A stretch of DNA of 34,286 nucleotides from positions 1 through 34,286 of the forward strand of contig NW_004086315.1 of the NCBI RefSeq assembly GCF_000220395.1, given 5' to 3'. Shown piece after piece: positions 12,977 through 26,618 of the stretch. The DNA is from Ichthyophthirius multifiliis. Taxonomy: Eukaryota > Ciliophora > Oligohymenophorea > Hymenostomatida. Numbering within the stretch: position 1 is the stretch's first letter; every line of letters begins with the position of its first letter. The position numbers and the translations under genes are program-made. The notes under the pieces were generated by a model that was not told the origin of the DNA, searched no databases, and saw only the letters and a program-made list of their open reading frames with translations.

Positions 12977-13571
12977 TTTATTTTTACCTACATCTCCAAT
13001 TATAATCAGGTTCATTAACTTCATCAAAAAGATTGTCTAAAATTTGAACAACTTCTACAAAATGTTTACTCCAATTGACTTTTATATATGGCCTTATTAT
13101 ATTATATACACATACTGAAGCATTGTATATTAAAAAAGCATATTTATGTTTATCTGTATTTGATATAATATCTAACGCCTCATGTATATAATTTAAAGAT
13201 TTTTATAAATTAATTATCATTTCTTCATCTTTTAGTAATAAATTATGACTATTAAAAGCTATTAAACGTGCTTTTACTAAAAGACCTCTTATATACATTT
13301 ATCCTTTAGAATTTGTTTTTTGAAAAAAAAGATCAATGTAAAATTCACTTAATTCATATTGATTGGTTATTGTTAATACTGTTTCACAAAAATTTATTAT
13401 AGTATCATATGAAAGGTTTATAAATGTATCGCGAATGTTTCGCTTCATTTTTTTATCCGCAGATATTATACATTCGTAACTTTTTTATTAGTCATCTTCT
13501 TCTTTACGATTTTTGTAAAATATTGACTCATTTATTAAATTAATTATTTCCATTTCATCACAGAAAGACAT
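5227..13571 (-). CDS. CFAP46: CFAP46, central-pair C1d projection protein of motile cilia
   Basis: CFAP46 sits in the C1d projection of the axonemal central pair with CFAP54, CFAP74 and CFAP221 and helps control beating. The coding region spans 8.3 kb with introns at 12856-12987, 9885-9974, 8275-8344 and 7160-7211, giving about 2,670 aa against about 2,715 in human. Matching landmarks are the N-terminal repeat block (FLIYNASVCVYNIIRPYIK, then YNWRCR before the first intron), LVYDGAVLIWNMGLPFLNSS near residue 420, the motif SISRDFSLIQLGKRY, and a C-terminal stretch GVSSIACTQWAVESK that resembles a CHAT/caspase-like fold. TPR-like helical repeats fill the middle. A TAA run near 6944-6984 encodes about 13 Gln. 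Frame offsets are needed in the TTA repeat at about 5860-5914 and at the T6 and A5 runs near 5771 and 5643, probably assembly errors. The start at 13569-13571 is the first ATG of the conserved frame, and the stop is TGA at 5227-5229. Confidence 0.9.
5860..5914 (-). repeat. (TTA/TAA)n microsatellite in CFAP46, frame ambiguous
   Basis: About 18 trinucleotide units between the conserved blocks ending DAEPIIIKNMKDNNS (read as Asn, AAT) and TNFIWEGVSSSNRISSIGEW. The two flanking blocks are in different registers, so the assembled repeat length is probably off by one or two bases, or a small intron lies inside it. Confidence 0.7.
6944..6984 (-). repeat. (TAA)n microsatellite coding for polyglutamine in CFAP46
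   Basis: About 13 TAA triplets in the coding frame of the minus strand, following ...MTQSQNI. With TAA reassigned to Gln they encode polyGln instead of stopping translation. Confidence 0.8.
7160..7211 (-). other. CFAP46 intron 4
   Basis: A 52-nt GT...AG intron lies between ...CSAKRLN and AEFQKDEYIQIW. Unspliced, the frame runs into TGA. Its removal restores the open frame in phase 0. Confidence 0.75.
8275..8344 (-). other. CFAP46 intron 3 with (TA)n core
   Basis: A 70-nt intron splits a Gly codon between GEIYLYL and QICYLEGEYIESL. It starts GTAAATAAAT and ends TATATTTAG, with (TA)n between. Confidence 0.85.
9885..9974 (-). other. CFAP46 intron 2 with (TA)n core
   Basis: A 90-nt intron follows ...EADASLQSK. 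It begins GTATAG and ends TTTTTATAG before GTTTGGATT. Its core at about 9917-9956 is pure (TA)n. Confidence 0.8.
12856..12987 (-). other. CFAP46 intron 1 with (TA)n core
   Basis: The GT at 12987 and AG at 12856 join WRC(AG) to G-TAT-ACT (YTWLLFQCLY) in phase. The interior is a (TA)n tract broken by a few other bases. It is typical of the introns here. Confidence 0.85.
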
Positions 13572-13757
13572 TTTTACTTAAAAATATTTTATTAATTTTT
13601 TATTCTTTTTTTTCTATTTAAAAAAAAAAAATATTTATAATTTTTTTTTAAAAAAAAACTAATTCTAATTTTTAATTGATTTAATAAAATATAAATATAA
13701 ACAAATATTTATATTTAAAATATATATACATATATTATAATAATTAAAAAATATATA

Positions 13758-13791
<34 letters not shown>

Positions 13792-13852
13792 ATATGTATT
13801 TCATTTATATTTTATTCTTATATTGAAATTTTATATTATTTTTATTATTCAA

Positions 13853-16715
13853 TTATGTAATTTATATTATACTATTTATTATCTTTAAGAATCCTAATTT
13901 AGAAGAAATTTTAGTTTAATTATTTAGTTTTTTTATTTTCTACAATATTTTAATCTTCACTATTATTTAGAATTTTATTTTTTAAGATCATGTTAATTAA
14001 TTTTAGTCAATTTTTTTTTTTCTTATTTATTAACTTTCTAATTTTTTTTCATTTAATATTATTTATATATTTATTTTATCTTCCATACTTATTATCCTAT
14101 TATTTTATTTTTATTATATAATTTATGATAATCTTTATTCTTTTAATAAAACTCTTTACATTTTAACTTAAATTTATTTTTCTTTTTCTTATAATTTATT
14201 TAAATAAGTCTAAGAAGATTACGTAATACAAACACAATCCATTTATGTTTTCAGATTTTTTAATTTATATTAAAATCGAATAATTTTTTCATCTAATTCT
14301 TTCCCTTTTTGTATTTAATTTTCTTTTATTTTCTCCAAATCTTCAATACTCATTTAAAAAAAAAATATTCCTCTTCTTTTTTATTTCTTTTTATAATCTA
14401 GTACACTTTTACTCTAATAAAATTTTCTGATCCTAAATATTTTTATCATCTAATTTACTTAAATATTTTTTTTCTTCCTCAGATAAAGTTTTTCCTTCAT
14501 TTAATCTTTAAAAGATATTAGTTCTTAGTTAATTTTGATCATATTTTTTCTCTCTTTTTTTTAAACTGATTTCCCATATATTAAAAATCTCTAATAATAT
14601 TTTTAATTGTTAAATTTATTTCTAATGATCATTTATTTCAGTTAACAAAAAATTATTCCTATTAAATATACTTTAATATTCTTAATTATTATTTTTATTT
14701 AATAATTCTGAATGTTTTTATATATTAGTGTTTTTTAAATTTAATTAAAGCATTTTTTTTTTTTTAACATTTTTTTTTTTTTTAATTCTTACTTTAAATT
14801 GTTTTTTTTATATAGATTATTATTTTATTTTTTATAAAAAGTTTATATTAGAAATATATAGACTTTTATATTTTCATAAATAGTTTAAATTTTAACATAT
14901 ATTTTAAGTTTCAACTTTTGAATTATATAGTTAATTATTTCTAAAATAATTATTATCTTTTTATTTAGTGCAAACATCATATGATTTAGTCCTTTATCTA
15001 TAATTATTTTTATTATTTAAAAGGCTATAACACTAATTATTTTAGAAGAAATCAGTAAAATGATTTTCTTAGATTTAATAATTAAATTCAATATTCTCTT
15101 TAATTTAATTTTTATATTATTCAATTTATTAATTAATATCTTTTTATTAATAATTTTTATAATTTTTTTTTTTTTACTATTAAATTTAAGACTTTAAAGA
15201 TTTTATTTCATTTTCTTACTTTTTTTAATTAATAATATATATTAATATATATACAAAAAAAATATTACATCTTTTATTATAATTTATAAAAAATAGAATT
15301 ATTTTTTAAATTCATTTAATAATTATTTTCAATGTAAGATATCTCTTATTCTAGATTTTACTAAATGAAAAATCGTAAATTTTAAAGATTATAAAATATT
15401 CTTTTACTTTTTATTTAATTTATAATTCAGTAATTTTTTCATTTAATTATTATATTTATTAATTCCTTTTTTCTAATAATAATTAATTTTCATTATTAAT
15501 AATTTATATTCTAAATTCTTAAATAAAATAATTATATGAATAAATATTAAAATATACAATATTTTTATTAAAGTTAATCGACTTATTTTTTAAAATCTTA
15601 ATTAACAAAATTTTAATTTACTTTAGGTTTATTTATGTTTTATATTCATTTAAACATAATTATTAGTTTTTTAAAAATAATTTAATTTCTAATTGTTCTA
15701 TTTATTTATTTTTGTTTTCAATATTTTTATTATAACACTCTTATAATTCTATTATCTTTTTATTTTATATAAATAAGAAAAATTAAAATTGATAAAGAAT
15801 TTACATATTTTTAATAATTTTATAATTTTTAAGTGAACAATAATAATTTTTATTTTAAATAATCTATTTCTTATTATTTTTAATTTAAAAAATTTTAATT
15901 CATTTTGCTATTTAATAAAATTTGCTCTAATTTATTATTTAATTATTCATTTGTTTAAATTAACTATTAAAATTAAAAATATTAAAATATATTTTAATTA
16001 CTTTTTAATTATTAAAATATTAATATTTTATTAAAAAAGATTAAAGCATAATTTTTATTAAGAAATCTGTAATTTACTTTTAAAATAATATATATAAATA
16101 AACATATATATATATATTTATAAATATATATTTATATATATACATATATTTATATATATCAAATTATTATTTTTTATTAATTTTTATTATTACTTTTATT
16201 TCTTCTTTTCTTTCAAGTATTGTATTTTTTTTGTTAATTTTTATAATTGTTTTATTTATTTAATGCTAATTTATTTTATTCGGATTAATTATATAAATAT
16301 TTCAATTAAAACATTGTTTTTATTATCTTTATTTTTACTAATATCATCAATATTTATCTATAAAAAATAAAATATTAATAAAATAATTCATTTTTTTTAA
16401 CTTGGTTTATATTTTATTTATTTTTTTCAGACTTATTGTCACATATACTAACAGTTTTATGAATATCTTTTTTATATATATAATGTTATATTATTTATTT
16501 TTTATACTTTTTATATTAAAATAAAATTAAAATATATATTTTATAAGAACATATTTATTTATTAATAAACCTTTTTCTTAAACAAAATATTTACATTAAA
16601 ATATTTAAGAAATATCTATTTAATTATTATTATTATTATTATTTATATTATTAGAAATAAAATTATGTATATTTTAATCTCTAATATGATTATTTAATTT
16701 ATTTATATTTTTCAT
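13853..16715 (-). CDS. hypothetical long coiled-coil protein
   Basis: The minus strand shows long Lys/Glu/Gln/Asn-rich stretches with heptad character when TAA/TAG are Gln. Examples are NEGKTLSEEEKKYLSKLDDK (near 14500-14440), MSIEDLEKIKENQIQKGKEL (near 14352), and at the 5' end MKNINKLNNHIRDQN followed by a short poly-Asn/Gln run (AAT/TAA units at about 16627-16644). A likely start is ATG at 16713-16715. The 3' end near 13853 is uncertain. Several small AT introns must interrupt the gene, for example around 16080-16160 where (TA)n occurs, but I could not fix them all. No family is recognised. It is divergent from the next coiled-coil gene, 254 nt away. A structural or basal-body protein is plausible only by composition. 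Confidence 0.5.
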
Positions 16716-16778
16716 GTTTAATTTTAAACAGTAATTTTTTATTTTTTTTAAATATATATATTATATTTTAATAAATGT

Positions 16779-16829
<51 letters not shown>

Positions 16830-16969
16830 TTCATTATTATTAAAAATATTATTATTTCTATTATCAAAATAATTAAGTGATAATTTTTATAAAAAAATAT
16901 GTTTTTATATATATATATACATTTTAATAAATAAAATTATTTAAATTTTTTTAGTTATATTTTCTAACA
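16716..16969. promoter_or_regulatory. divergent promoter region with (TA)n
   Basis: A 254-nt spacer lies between the starts of two divergent coiled-coil genes. It contains a (TA)n run at about 16789-16820 followed by T-rich sequence. By position it serves as a shared promoter. No specific factor site is visible. Confidence 0.4.
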
Positions 16970-19644
16970 ATGTCAAAAAATACAATTAATACAAAAAAAA
17001 AAAATGTCCCAGATTCAAGAGATACTCTAAACATAACATTAGATCAAAAAAAAAGTAAAAATGGATCATTATTAAAGCTATAATCAAAACGAAATTTAAG
17101 TTTTAAATCGATTTAAAAAAGCTAAAAAAGCTAAAAAAGCCAAAAAAGTTTAAAAAGTTAAAAAAATTAAAAATCAAAATCTCCTTCTATCAAAAACAAT
17201 TTTTAAAAAAAGTAATTAATAAAATTTTTCAAATAAAAATATAAATATAAAATAGGAAATAAAATACAAAATCTTCAAATTAACTTTAATCTAATTAAAA
17301 ATTTAACAATTAATCAAATATAACAAATAAAAAAACAAATCAATAATAAAAGATAATCTATCATTAAATAAAAGCAGCATAACACAAAATTTAAGTAATT
17401 ATAAAAGTTCTAAAAATGATCAAAATAACAAATCTTAGATAAGAAAAAAGAGTCTTTCAGCTTCTTTTAAAAAATCTAATTAATTCGAGAATAAAAACAT
17501 AATTTAATCCGAAAATAAATAAATGTTGAAAAATAAAAAAGCTTAAGATTATTCTAGCAACTTTGATGAGGAAGAGAACTTTGATTTAATTGTTTTACCT
17601 TAAGGATATGAAAACCAAGATTTAAATAGTACTAAATTTAATGAAAACGAATAATATTAAGAAATATAAAATTGGAAGAAAGAAAAAATTGAGTTTGAAT
17701 TTAAGTGTTTATTTCATAAATCGAAAAAAATAAACTAAAAATTAAAAACGGAAATCGAAAAAAATACATAACTTTAAGTTTAAATTATTGAAAAAGAAAG
17801 TTTATTAAATTAATTTAAAGAAAAATACAAAAAATATAAAAAATATGTAAAAGAATTTAAATCTTAAATTGAATAATAATAAGAAAAAGTACTTTTTTTT
17901 TTTTTGAATTATTTATTATATTTTTTTTCCTTTTTTTAATTAGTTATAAAATTATTAAAATATTGAGTTATAATTAATAAATTATCAAAAAAATAACTAA
18001 TAATTAGAAAATTAAATGAATTTAAATTAAAGGGAATATGAAATTAATTTTGATAAAATTAAAGAAGAAAATGAAATATTTAACTAATAAATTTAATAAC
18101 TATAATAAAATGAATAATAATATATTTAATAAATATAAGATTTTAATGAATTATGTTAAAAATAATATTAAGATTAAGAATAATCAGAAGGTATTTATTT
18201 ATTATCTTTTTTTTTTATCTATATATAAAAAGAAAAATAAATAAATAAAAAAAAAGAAAAATAAAATGAATTTAAATAAAGTATAAAATTAATGTAAAAA
18301 TAAATTTTCGAAATGCAAAATAAATAATAAAATGAAATTTAAAATTTTTAATTAAAAGAGACACAATAAAACTATATTATAAATTAAATGGAAAACTAAA
18401 AAAGCTCCCTTTTATAAAAATTAGATTAAATTTAAAATATAGATGAATAATTAACTAAGTAAAAATATTAAAAAATATTATTTTATATATATATATGTAT
18501 TATTTTAAAATCTTTTTAAGAAAAATCATATACTTTAAAGTGAAAATGAATAATAAAATTTAATAATTGAAAAACAAAATGAAGAATTTCAAATTTTAGA
18601 AATGAAAAATAAATAAAATTAAGAATAAATTTAATTATAAAAGAAAAAAATAAAAACTTTAAAAAGTAAAATAAACGAACTTGAGGATTAAATACTTTAA
18701 CTTAAAGAATAAAATTTATAAAAATAATATATTTTATAAAATAATATAAATACTTAATTAGAAAGTTAAAATAAAGTAGATTTAAACTAAGAACTTATGA
18801 AATATAAATAGGAGAATATTCGATTAGATTTAGAAAATTAAGAATTAAAAAAAATTGTGGAAAAAAACTGTTAATTAAATGAATAAAATAATTAGCAATA
18901 TATAAAACAAATTTAATAATAATAAATTTTGAGTGAGTAATAAATTTCTTAATTGCAAAAATAAATTTCTGATTTAAAAATTATTTAATAAGAACAAGAA
19001 AATAGTATTTTTAAAAAAAACTAATAATTATAAAGACAAGAAGATAAATAAAGTTAAATTATTTTTAATTTATAGTAAAATATAAGAAATTTGGAAGAAA
19101 TTTAAATTGATTTAAAAAAATAATTAAATGAAAAAAATAATGCACTTTAAGAAATTTAACTTAAAAATAATTTTAATGATGTTTAAGTATTTTATATATT
19201 TAATTTTTTATTTAACATTTTAATAAAAATATAAATAGAATTAAAGTAAATTATAAGAAAAAATAAAATATGAGGATAAAATTAATAGTTTAGAAGAATA
19301 AATAAATAACTATGTTTCTTAAATTTAAAATTTGAAAATAGATTTAGAACAATAATAAAATAAAAATTCTGATTTAATTTATAGTAATTAAATATTAAGA
19401 GATAAATATAAATTAGCATAGTATGAAAATAAGAATACTGATAAATAAAATAATTTTGAATATAAAAATTTTTAAATTAATAATAAAAAATAAAAAATTT
19501 AAAATAAAATACAAGTAAAAACTAAATATATAATTCAATATTTTAATTTTAAAAAATATATAAAAGGCATTAAATGATATAAAACATTTAATTAGAGAAC
19601 ATAAAAATTAACTAAAAGATATTAAAAATATTAAATTATTTTGA
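16970..19644 (+). CDS. hypothetical long coiled-coil protein with QKS repeats
   Basis: The ATG at 16970-16972 opens MSKNTINTKKKNVPDSRDTL. Near residues 48-64 a 9-nt tandem repeat encodes QKS-QKS-QKS-LKS-QKN. After a frame offset in the A-rich stretch near 17160-17180 the protein continues through an acidic patch (FDEEENFDLIVLPQGYENQD) into a long coiled coil. This continues past an intron at 17889-17943 (exon resuming LQNYQNIELQL) and includes REYEINFDKIKEENEIFNQQ. Further introns lie near 18190, 18460-18517, 19187 and 19505-19565. The last exon ends HLIREHKNQLKDIKNIKLF then TGA at 19642-19644. Size is roughly 800 aa. I do not recognise it. The basic, Ser-rich N-terminus and long coiled coil suit a cytoskeletal protein. 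It is convergent with TTLL3-A, 257 nt apart. Confidence 0.6.
17113..17165 (+). repeat. short 9-nt tandem repeat encoding QKS units
   Basis: About five copies of TAAAAAAGC with drift (AGC, AGT and AAT in the third codon) give Gln-Lys-Ser triplets in the basic N-terminus of the coiled-coil protein. The copies differ at synonymous and non-synonymous positions, so the array is not freshly expanded. Confidence 0.65.
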
Positions 19645-19710
19645 AAAAATATTATTTTATAAATTTATTTATTAACTAATAAATAGTATTTAATATAAAG
19701 TATATATGAT

Positions 19711-19711
19711 A

Positions 19712-19765
<54 letters not shown>
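19711..19765. repeat. (TA)n microsatellite between convergent genes
   Basis: A near-perfect TA dinucleotide run of about 50 nt lies in the 257-nt gap between the 3' ends of the coiled-coil gene and TTLL3-A. It is the same kind of tract that fills many introns here. Confidence 0.85.
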
Positions 19766-19768
<3 letters not shown>

Positions 19769-19901
19769 ATATGCATATATATATATATTATTAATATATT
19801 TGATTTTCAATAATTCTCTTTTCTTTAATACATTATAATAATAATAAATATTTTGTTTGCGTTTATATTAATATAAATTATTTAAACAATACAAAAAAAA
19901 A

Positions 19902-20459
19902 TCAGTTTTTAGTATTTTTATTTTTAAAGTTATTATTTTAGTTTTTATCTCCTTTATAAATAAGTTTAAAACCACCCGTATCTACTAATTTTTTAGTCCC
20001 TTTCTTTGCCATAGAGTAATCTACAACAACCTTAACTGTGTCTTTTAAGACTCTTTATACAAGATCTTTTGTAATTGAAGTACTATAATCCATAGAAGGA
20101 GAACTATTTATTTCTATAAGCCAAGGCTAATATTAGGAGTCAATCATGAAATCATATCCAACTAATTCCATGGAATTTTTTCTACCAGAAACTTGATCTT
20201 GACAAGATTTTAATGAATAAATTATTATTTATTTAAGTTTTGGTTATATTTAATTAAAGAATATATCTTCACCATTATTTTATTCCTATTTTTTTAAGAA
20301 TAAAATAAAATAAAAAAATAATATATTTATAACTTTAAGATATTCAGCAAATTAATATTGCCTCCACATCAATTCATCTTTATCTAAATCTCCATCTTTA
20401 TTAAATTTTTAAATTGCATTATTAGTTAAATGGACAAATCTAATAAAAAACAATTATTA

Positions 20460-20501
<42 letters not shown>

Positions 20502-20979
20502 ATTATTACCTATTATTTAAATCATCTATATTATGATCAACTGAACAAAATCTTAAATAACATTCGTCATAAAACCAAATTTTTAAAGGACAATAATCTT
20601 ATATTATAGCCCATTGTCTAACATCAAATTTCTTATTTTTTAATAAAAATTTATTCAAATTTACTTTATATTAAGTTACTTTGTTAGATATTAATAGAGG
20701 TCTTTCTATATATTTTTAAACAACAAATTAAGTTTCTTTACCCACTATATAATCAAAGATTTTATCTAAATTATTAAAGCATTTGATTCCTCTTCCTCGA
20801 GATAAAACTATTGATTTATTTTTTAATAAAAAAATAAATATAGCTTACAATTAGGTTTAACTATCCATATATTTCGATCTCCATTAATATTATATTAAGG
20901 GTTTTTTTTTATAATTAATTTAATGTTTCATTACATAGATTATATAAGATTTTTATTTTTTATTTAGTATTTAATTCGA

Positions 20980-21038
<59 letters not shown>

Positions 21039-23282
21039 TTTTATATTTATTTTTATCTCAATTTTTCTATAAGTATTTCTACTCTATCTTATTCTATTTG
21101 AAAATTTGGTTTACATAAAATTTCCCATTCTTCACTATTTATACAAGGAAATATTTCTTAATTCTTTTTATTTAAAAAAAAGAAAGTTATAATATATATT
21201 AAAAAAATATGGCGAAAAAATATTATAAATACATAAATAATATCTATTTAAGAAAAAAAATCAATAAATTATCTTTAAATTATATCATTTGTAAGTCTTA
21301 TTCTTAATTCAATATTTTCATCTAATAATATTTCTGTATTTTAAAGCATTTCTTAGAATTTATGTATTAAACTTTCTGCCTTATTTTTATTAAAAAATAG
21401 AATTTTTTATTTATATTTTTTTTTTTAAAATAAAAATTACTTTTGTAAATTTAAAATTCTCTATAAAATCTTCGAATTCTTATAAATCTCCTAAATCAAA
21501 AGATCTTGGAAAAAAAGTATAGGCATCAATATTTTCTTAATGTATTAAAGTTTTTAAGCTTCTACCTATTCCATATTTACTTGTAAAGGCAGAGTTATTA
21601 TCGAAATGATTCACATATTAAAAATCATATAAATTATTATAATCAATATCACTTACCTTTATTTAGAAAATAATATGATTTATTTCTTTAAATATGATGT
21701 ATTTATATTTATTATACTTTAGTTGTCCATTTAAAATCAAAACATGGGGAAAAATAGTCTGTATTTTCAACCCAATCTCTTTCTTTTAAAGCTTTTTTGA
21801 GATCTTAATATCCTCCTTTAAGAATGAAAACTTTTTGTTTTTGGTCAATTTTATTTGCTTTTTTCCATTTTGTTAAATCAGTTATTTAATTTTATTAATA
21901 TATTTATGATTATTATTTTTATTTTGGTTCATCATCTGAACTTTCACATTCTTCTTTTGATTTATAATTTTATAATTAGACTTTATATTATGAAATTTAA
22001 TTTAATCTTTTTTTAACATCATAATTTATAGATTTTAATTGTGCTGAATGTAAAAAGTTAAATCTTTTTTTTTATTTTTTTTAGTTTAATTTTTGTTAAA
22101 ATATTTTTTTACTTTTCTCTATATTTATATTTTCCTTTAGTTGTTAATGTTTTTATTAATTTTTGAATAACGTTTTTTATATTATTTAAATTTTTTTTCT
22201 AATATGTTTTTTTTGTTTTTATTTTTAAATAAAAAATAAAATTACATTAAATTCATTAATTTCAAAAAAAGTCCTTATTTATTTTTTGTTATTTAAGTTA
22301 TGCAAATAAACATCTTTTTTTCCAACAATATTTAAAACTTACATAATATTATATCTAAAATATCTAACACATTTTAATTTTTCATCTTCCGAAAAATCTA
22401 TTTTATTATTACTTACTTAAGATTTAAATAAATTAATATTTTTTTCTTAATATTTTATTTATTATTTAAGTTATTTGTCCTATATTTTTGCATTTTAAAT
22501 GTTTTTTTTTAATTTACTAATTTTTTAAGCCTTTTTTTTAATAATATATATATGTATAATATATATATGTATATATATATATATTATATATATTTATTTA
22601 TTTATTTATTTAATTTTTTTTTATTTATATATTTATTTTTTAAAAATAAATTTTATTTTACTTATCTTTAAATTTCAGATTGGTTTTAATTAGTATTATT
22701 TATTTAACTTACTTGATTGTAAATATCGCTTTATTACATTATTTTATCTTATTATTATAAGTCTTGTTTTTTATAAACAAATAACTGTTTTTAATCTTTT
22801 TATAAATAAAGATTTTCAAAATCCTGATCTTATTCGAAATTGTTTTTTATTCTCAATTTATTTTTTTAAATATTATTATTTTATTCATTAGAAATTTCAA
22901 GATATTCGTTTATATTATTTTAAGAGATTTATTATTGTTTTGCAGCTAACTAATAAAATGCAGGAATCAATAAATTTTCGGTTAATTGGCCTTATGTTTA
23001 ATCATTTTAATTACATTTATTTATCATATTTTATTTTATAACTTGTAATTTATTTTAATAAGATAATTTAAATTAATGTAAATGTTTATTTTTATGCAAT
23101 AATTATTTTGACATACTTTTATTATTATTATATATATTGCTATTTTAATTAGGATAATTTTCATGTTCCTTTTTTTAAATACTTTACTTTTTTCCACTTT
23201 AATTATATTTATTATACTTTATTGGGTCTAATTCATTTATATTCATAGTTTAGCCTTATATGTCAATATCTATAAACTGCAT
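19902..23282 (-). CDS. TTLL3-type tubulin glycylase A
   Basis: TTLL3/TTLL8 enzymes are ATP-grasp ligases that add the first glycine to tubulin side chains in cilia. Landmarks in order: [18 protein letters not shown] and FDFKWTT (start of the TTL domain), SRGRGIKCF (glycine-rich ATP loop), [47 protein letters not shown], and [16 protein letters not shown] (metal-binding Glu/Asn of the ATP-grasp core). The protein is about 935 aa, with a 250-300-residue Gln/Asn/Lys-rich N-terminal extension. Introns fit in phase at 22531-22661, 22199-22245, 21657-21717, 21380-21440, 21164-21232, 20808-20848, 20632-20679, 20440-20509 and 20286-20333. A poly-Asn run is coded at about 20981-21028. Frame offsets are needed in A-runs near 20905 and 22070. 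Start: two in-frame ATGs, 23280-23282 (chosen, first) and 23244-23246. The stop is TGA at 19902-19904. Confidence 0.88.
20981..21028 (-). repeat. (AAT)n microsatellite coding for polyasparagine in TTLL3-A
   Basis: About 16 units of AAT read in frame as Asn, between RQKQIQNNNK and IELNTKQKIKI. It is the same DNA repeat as the one coding Gln in CFAP46 but in another register. It lies in the variable insert before the [13 protein letters not shown] motif. Confidence 0.75.
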
Positions 23283-24814
23283 ATTTTTTTTTAAAGAAAT
23301 GTATGTTTTTTATTTTAATTGTTATAATATTATTATTAATTTTTTTTTTAATATAAAAATAAAATATTTGAAATAAATACATTTTTCAATATAAAAATTT
23401 TATTAATTAAAATTATTTGATATATTTCAATATTTTTTTTATTTATTTTTAATTTTTATATTTTTATAATTTTTAATTTACATATTTTTTATTTTTGTAA
23501 ATAAAGCTTTATATATTAATATTAAAAAAACGAATAAATTTTAATGTAAATAGAAAGAAAAATATTTTAATAAATATATAAATAAAAATTGTTTTCATTA
23601 TTAAAACAAAGCCAAATAAATAATCAGAGAAACTTTATTATCTTATTAAATATATTTTTTATTAATAATTTTGATATATAATTCTTTAATTTATAAATTT
23701 AAATGAAAAATGATTTTAAGATTTTTTTTTATTCAAAATTAAAATAGATAATATTTTAACTTAATTTTTATTAAATTTAGAATAAAATATAAACTTAAAA
23801 ATATAAAATTATTTTTTATAATTATTTAATATTTTAATTATGAATAACTGATTGAATATGTTTCTATAGTAATTTTTTATATCGTATCTTTAATTTATTA
23901 TCATTAGATATTAATTATTATTTTATGTGTTTTAATATATACTTTTATTAAATTTGTATAAAATAAATTAAATCGATTTTAGTAATTATATTTCTCTTTT
24001 TTTTAAATTTCTTTTTATTCATAATATTTTTATTTTCTTTTAATATCTATTTATTAATTTTTAAAATATTTACTTATAATTTTTATAATTTTAATCTATA
24101 TTCATACTTTATTAAATTTCAAATAATAATAAAAAAATATTTAAATTCATTATATTTTAAATACAAATTTAATGTAAAATAAAAATATATATATATAAAA
24201 AAAAAAAAAATTATATGAATAAAAATATATTTTATATTGTTTAATAAAACTTAATTAAATTTATAGATTTTAGCAATATGTTTAAAATAATAAGAATTTT
24301 TTAAAAAAATATATGTAATAAAAATTTTTAATTTACTCGTAATTTATATTAAATATAATATATTAAATTAAAAATATGAAATAATAAATTAATGTTTAAT
24401 TATAATTTTATAAATATATTTTATATTTACATTTTGTCTATATTTGTTTATATAATTATAAATTTAATAAAAGAAATGCTAAATTATAATTGAAAATTAG
24501 TATGAATGCATTTAAACGCAAACAAAAATAAATTTAAATAAATTAATTTATTATCTAATAAAATTTAAAATTAATAAAAAATATACATTAAATATTATTA
24601 AAAACATATAAAAACCTTAAAGATATTAAAAAGATTTAATAAATAAATATTAATATATATATATATATATATATATATTTAAATATATATTACATAAATA
24701 TATATTTTTTCATTTTTGTTTTTATTTTAATATATTAACTTATAAATTTATAAAAATATATTTTTTGTTATATTTTATTATTATTTTAAAAAAATATTAA
24801 TAATTAAAAGAAAA
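23283..24814. promoter_or_regulatory. divergent AT-rich spacer between TTLL3-A and PARG
   Basis: 1.5 kb of almost pure A+T lies between the starts of TTLL3-A (minus) and PARG (plus), including a (TA)n run at about 24650-24680. No coding island or RNA gene is visible. It must contain both promoters, and it is the longest divergent spacer in the window. Confidence 0.5.
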
Positions 24815-26597
<1,783 letters not shown>

Positions 26598-26618
26598 GAA
26601 AAAAAAATTATATATAAA

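Noticed and set aside
18038-18244. 68-codon standard-code ORF starting MKLILIKLKKKMKYL
   Set aside because: It is a shifted reading of the coiled-coil exon; the adjacent register gives REYEINFDKIKEENEIFNQQ, which continues the protein through a splice site.
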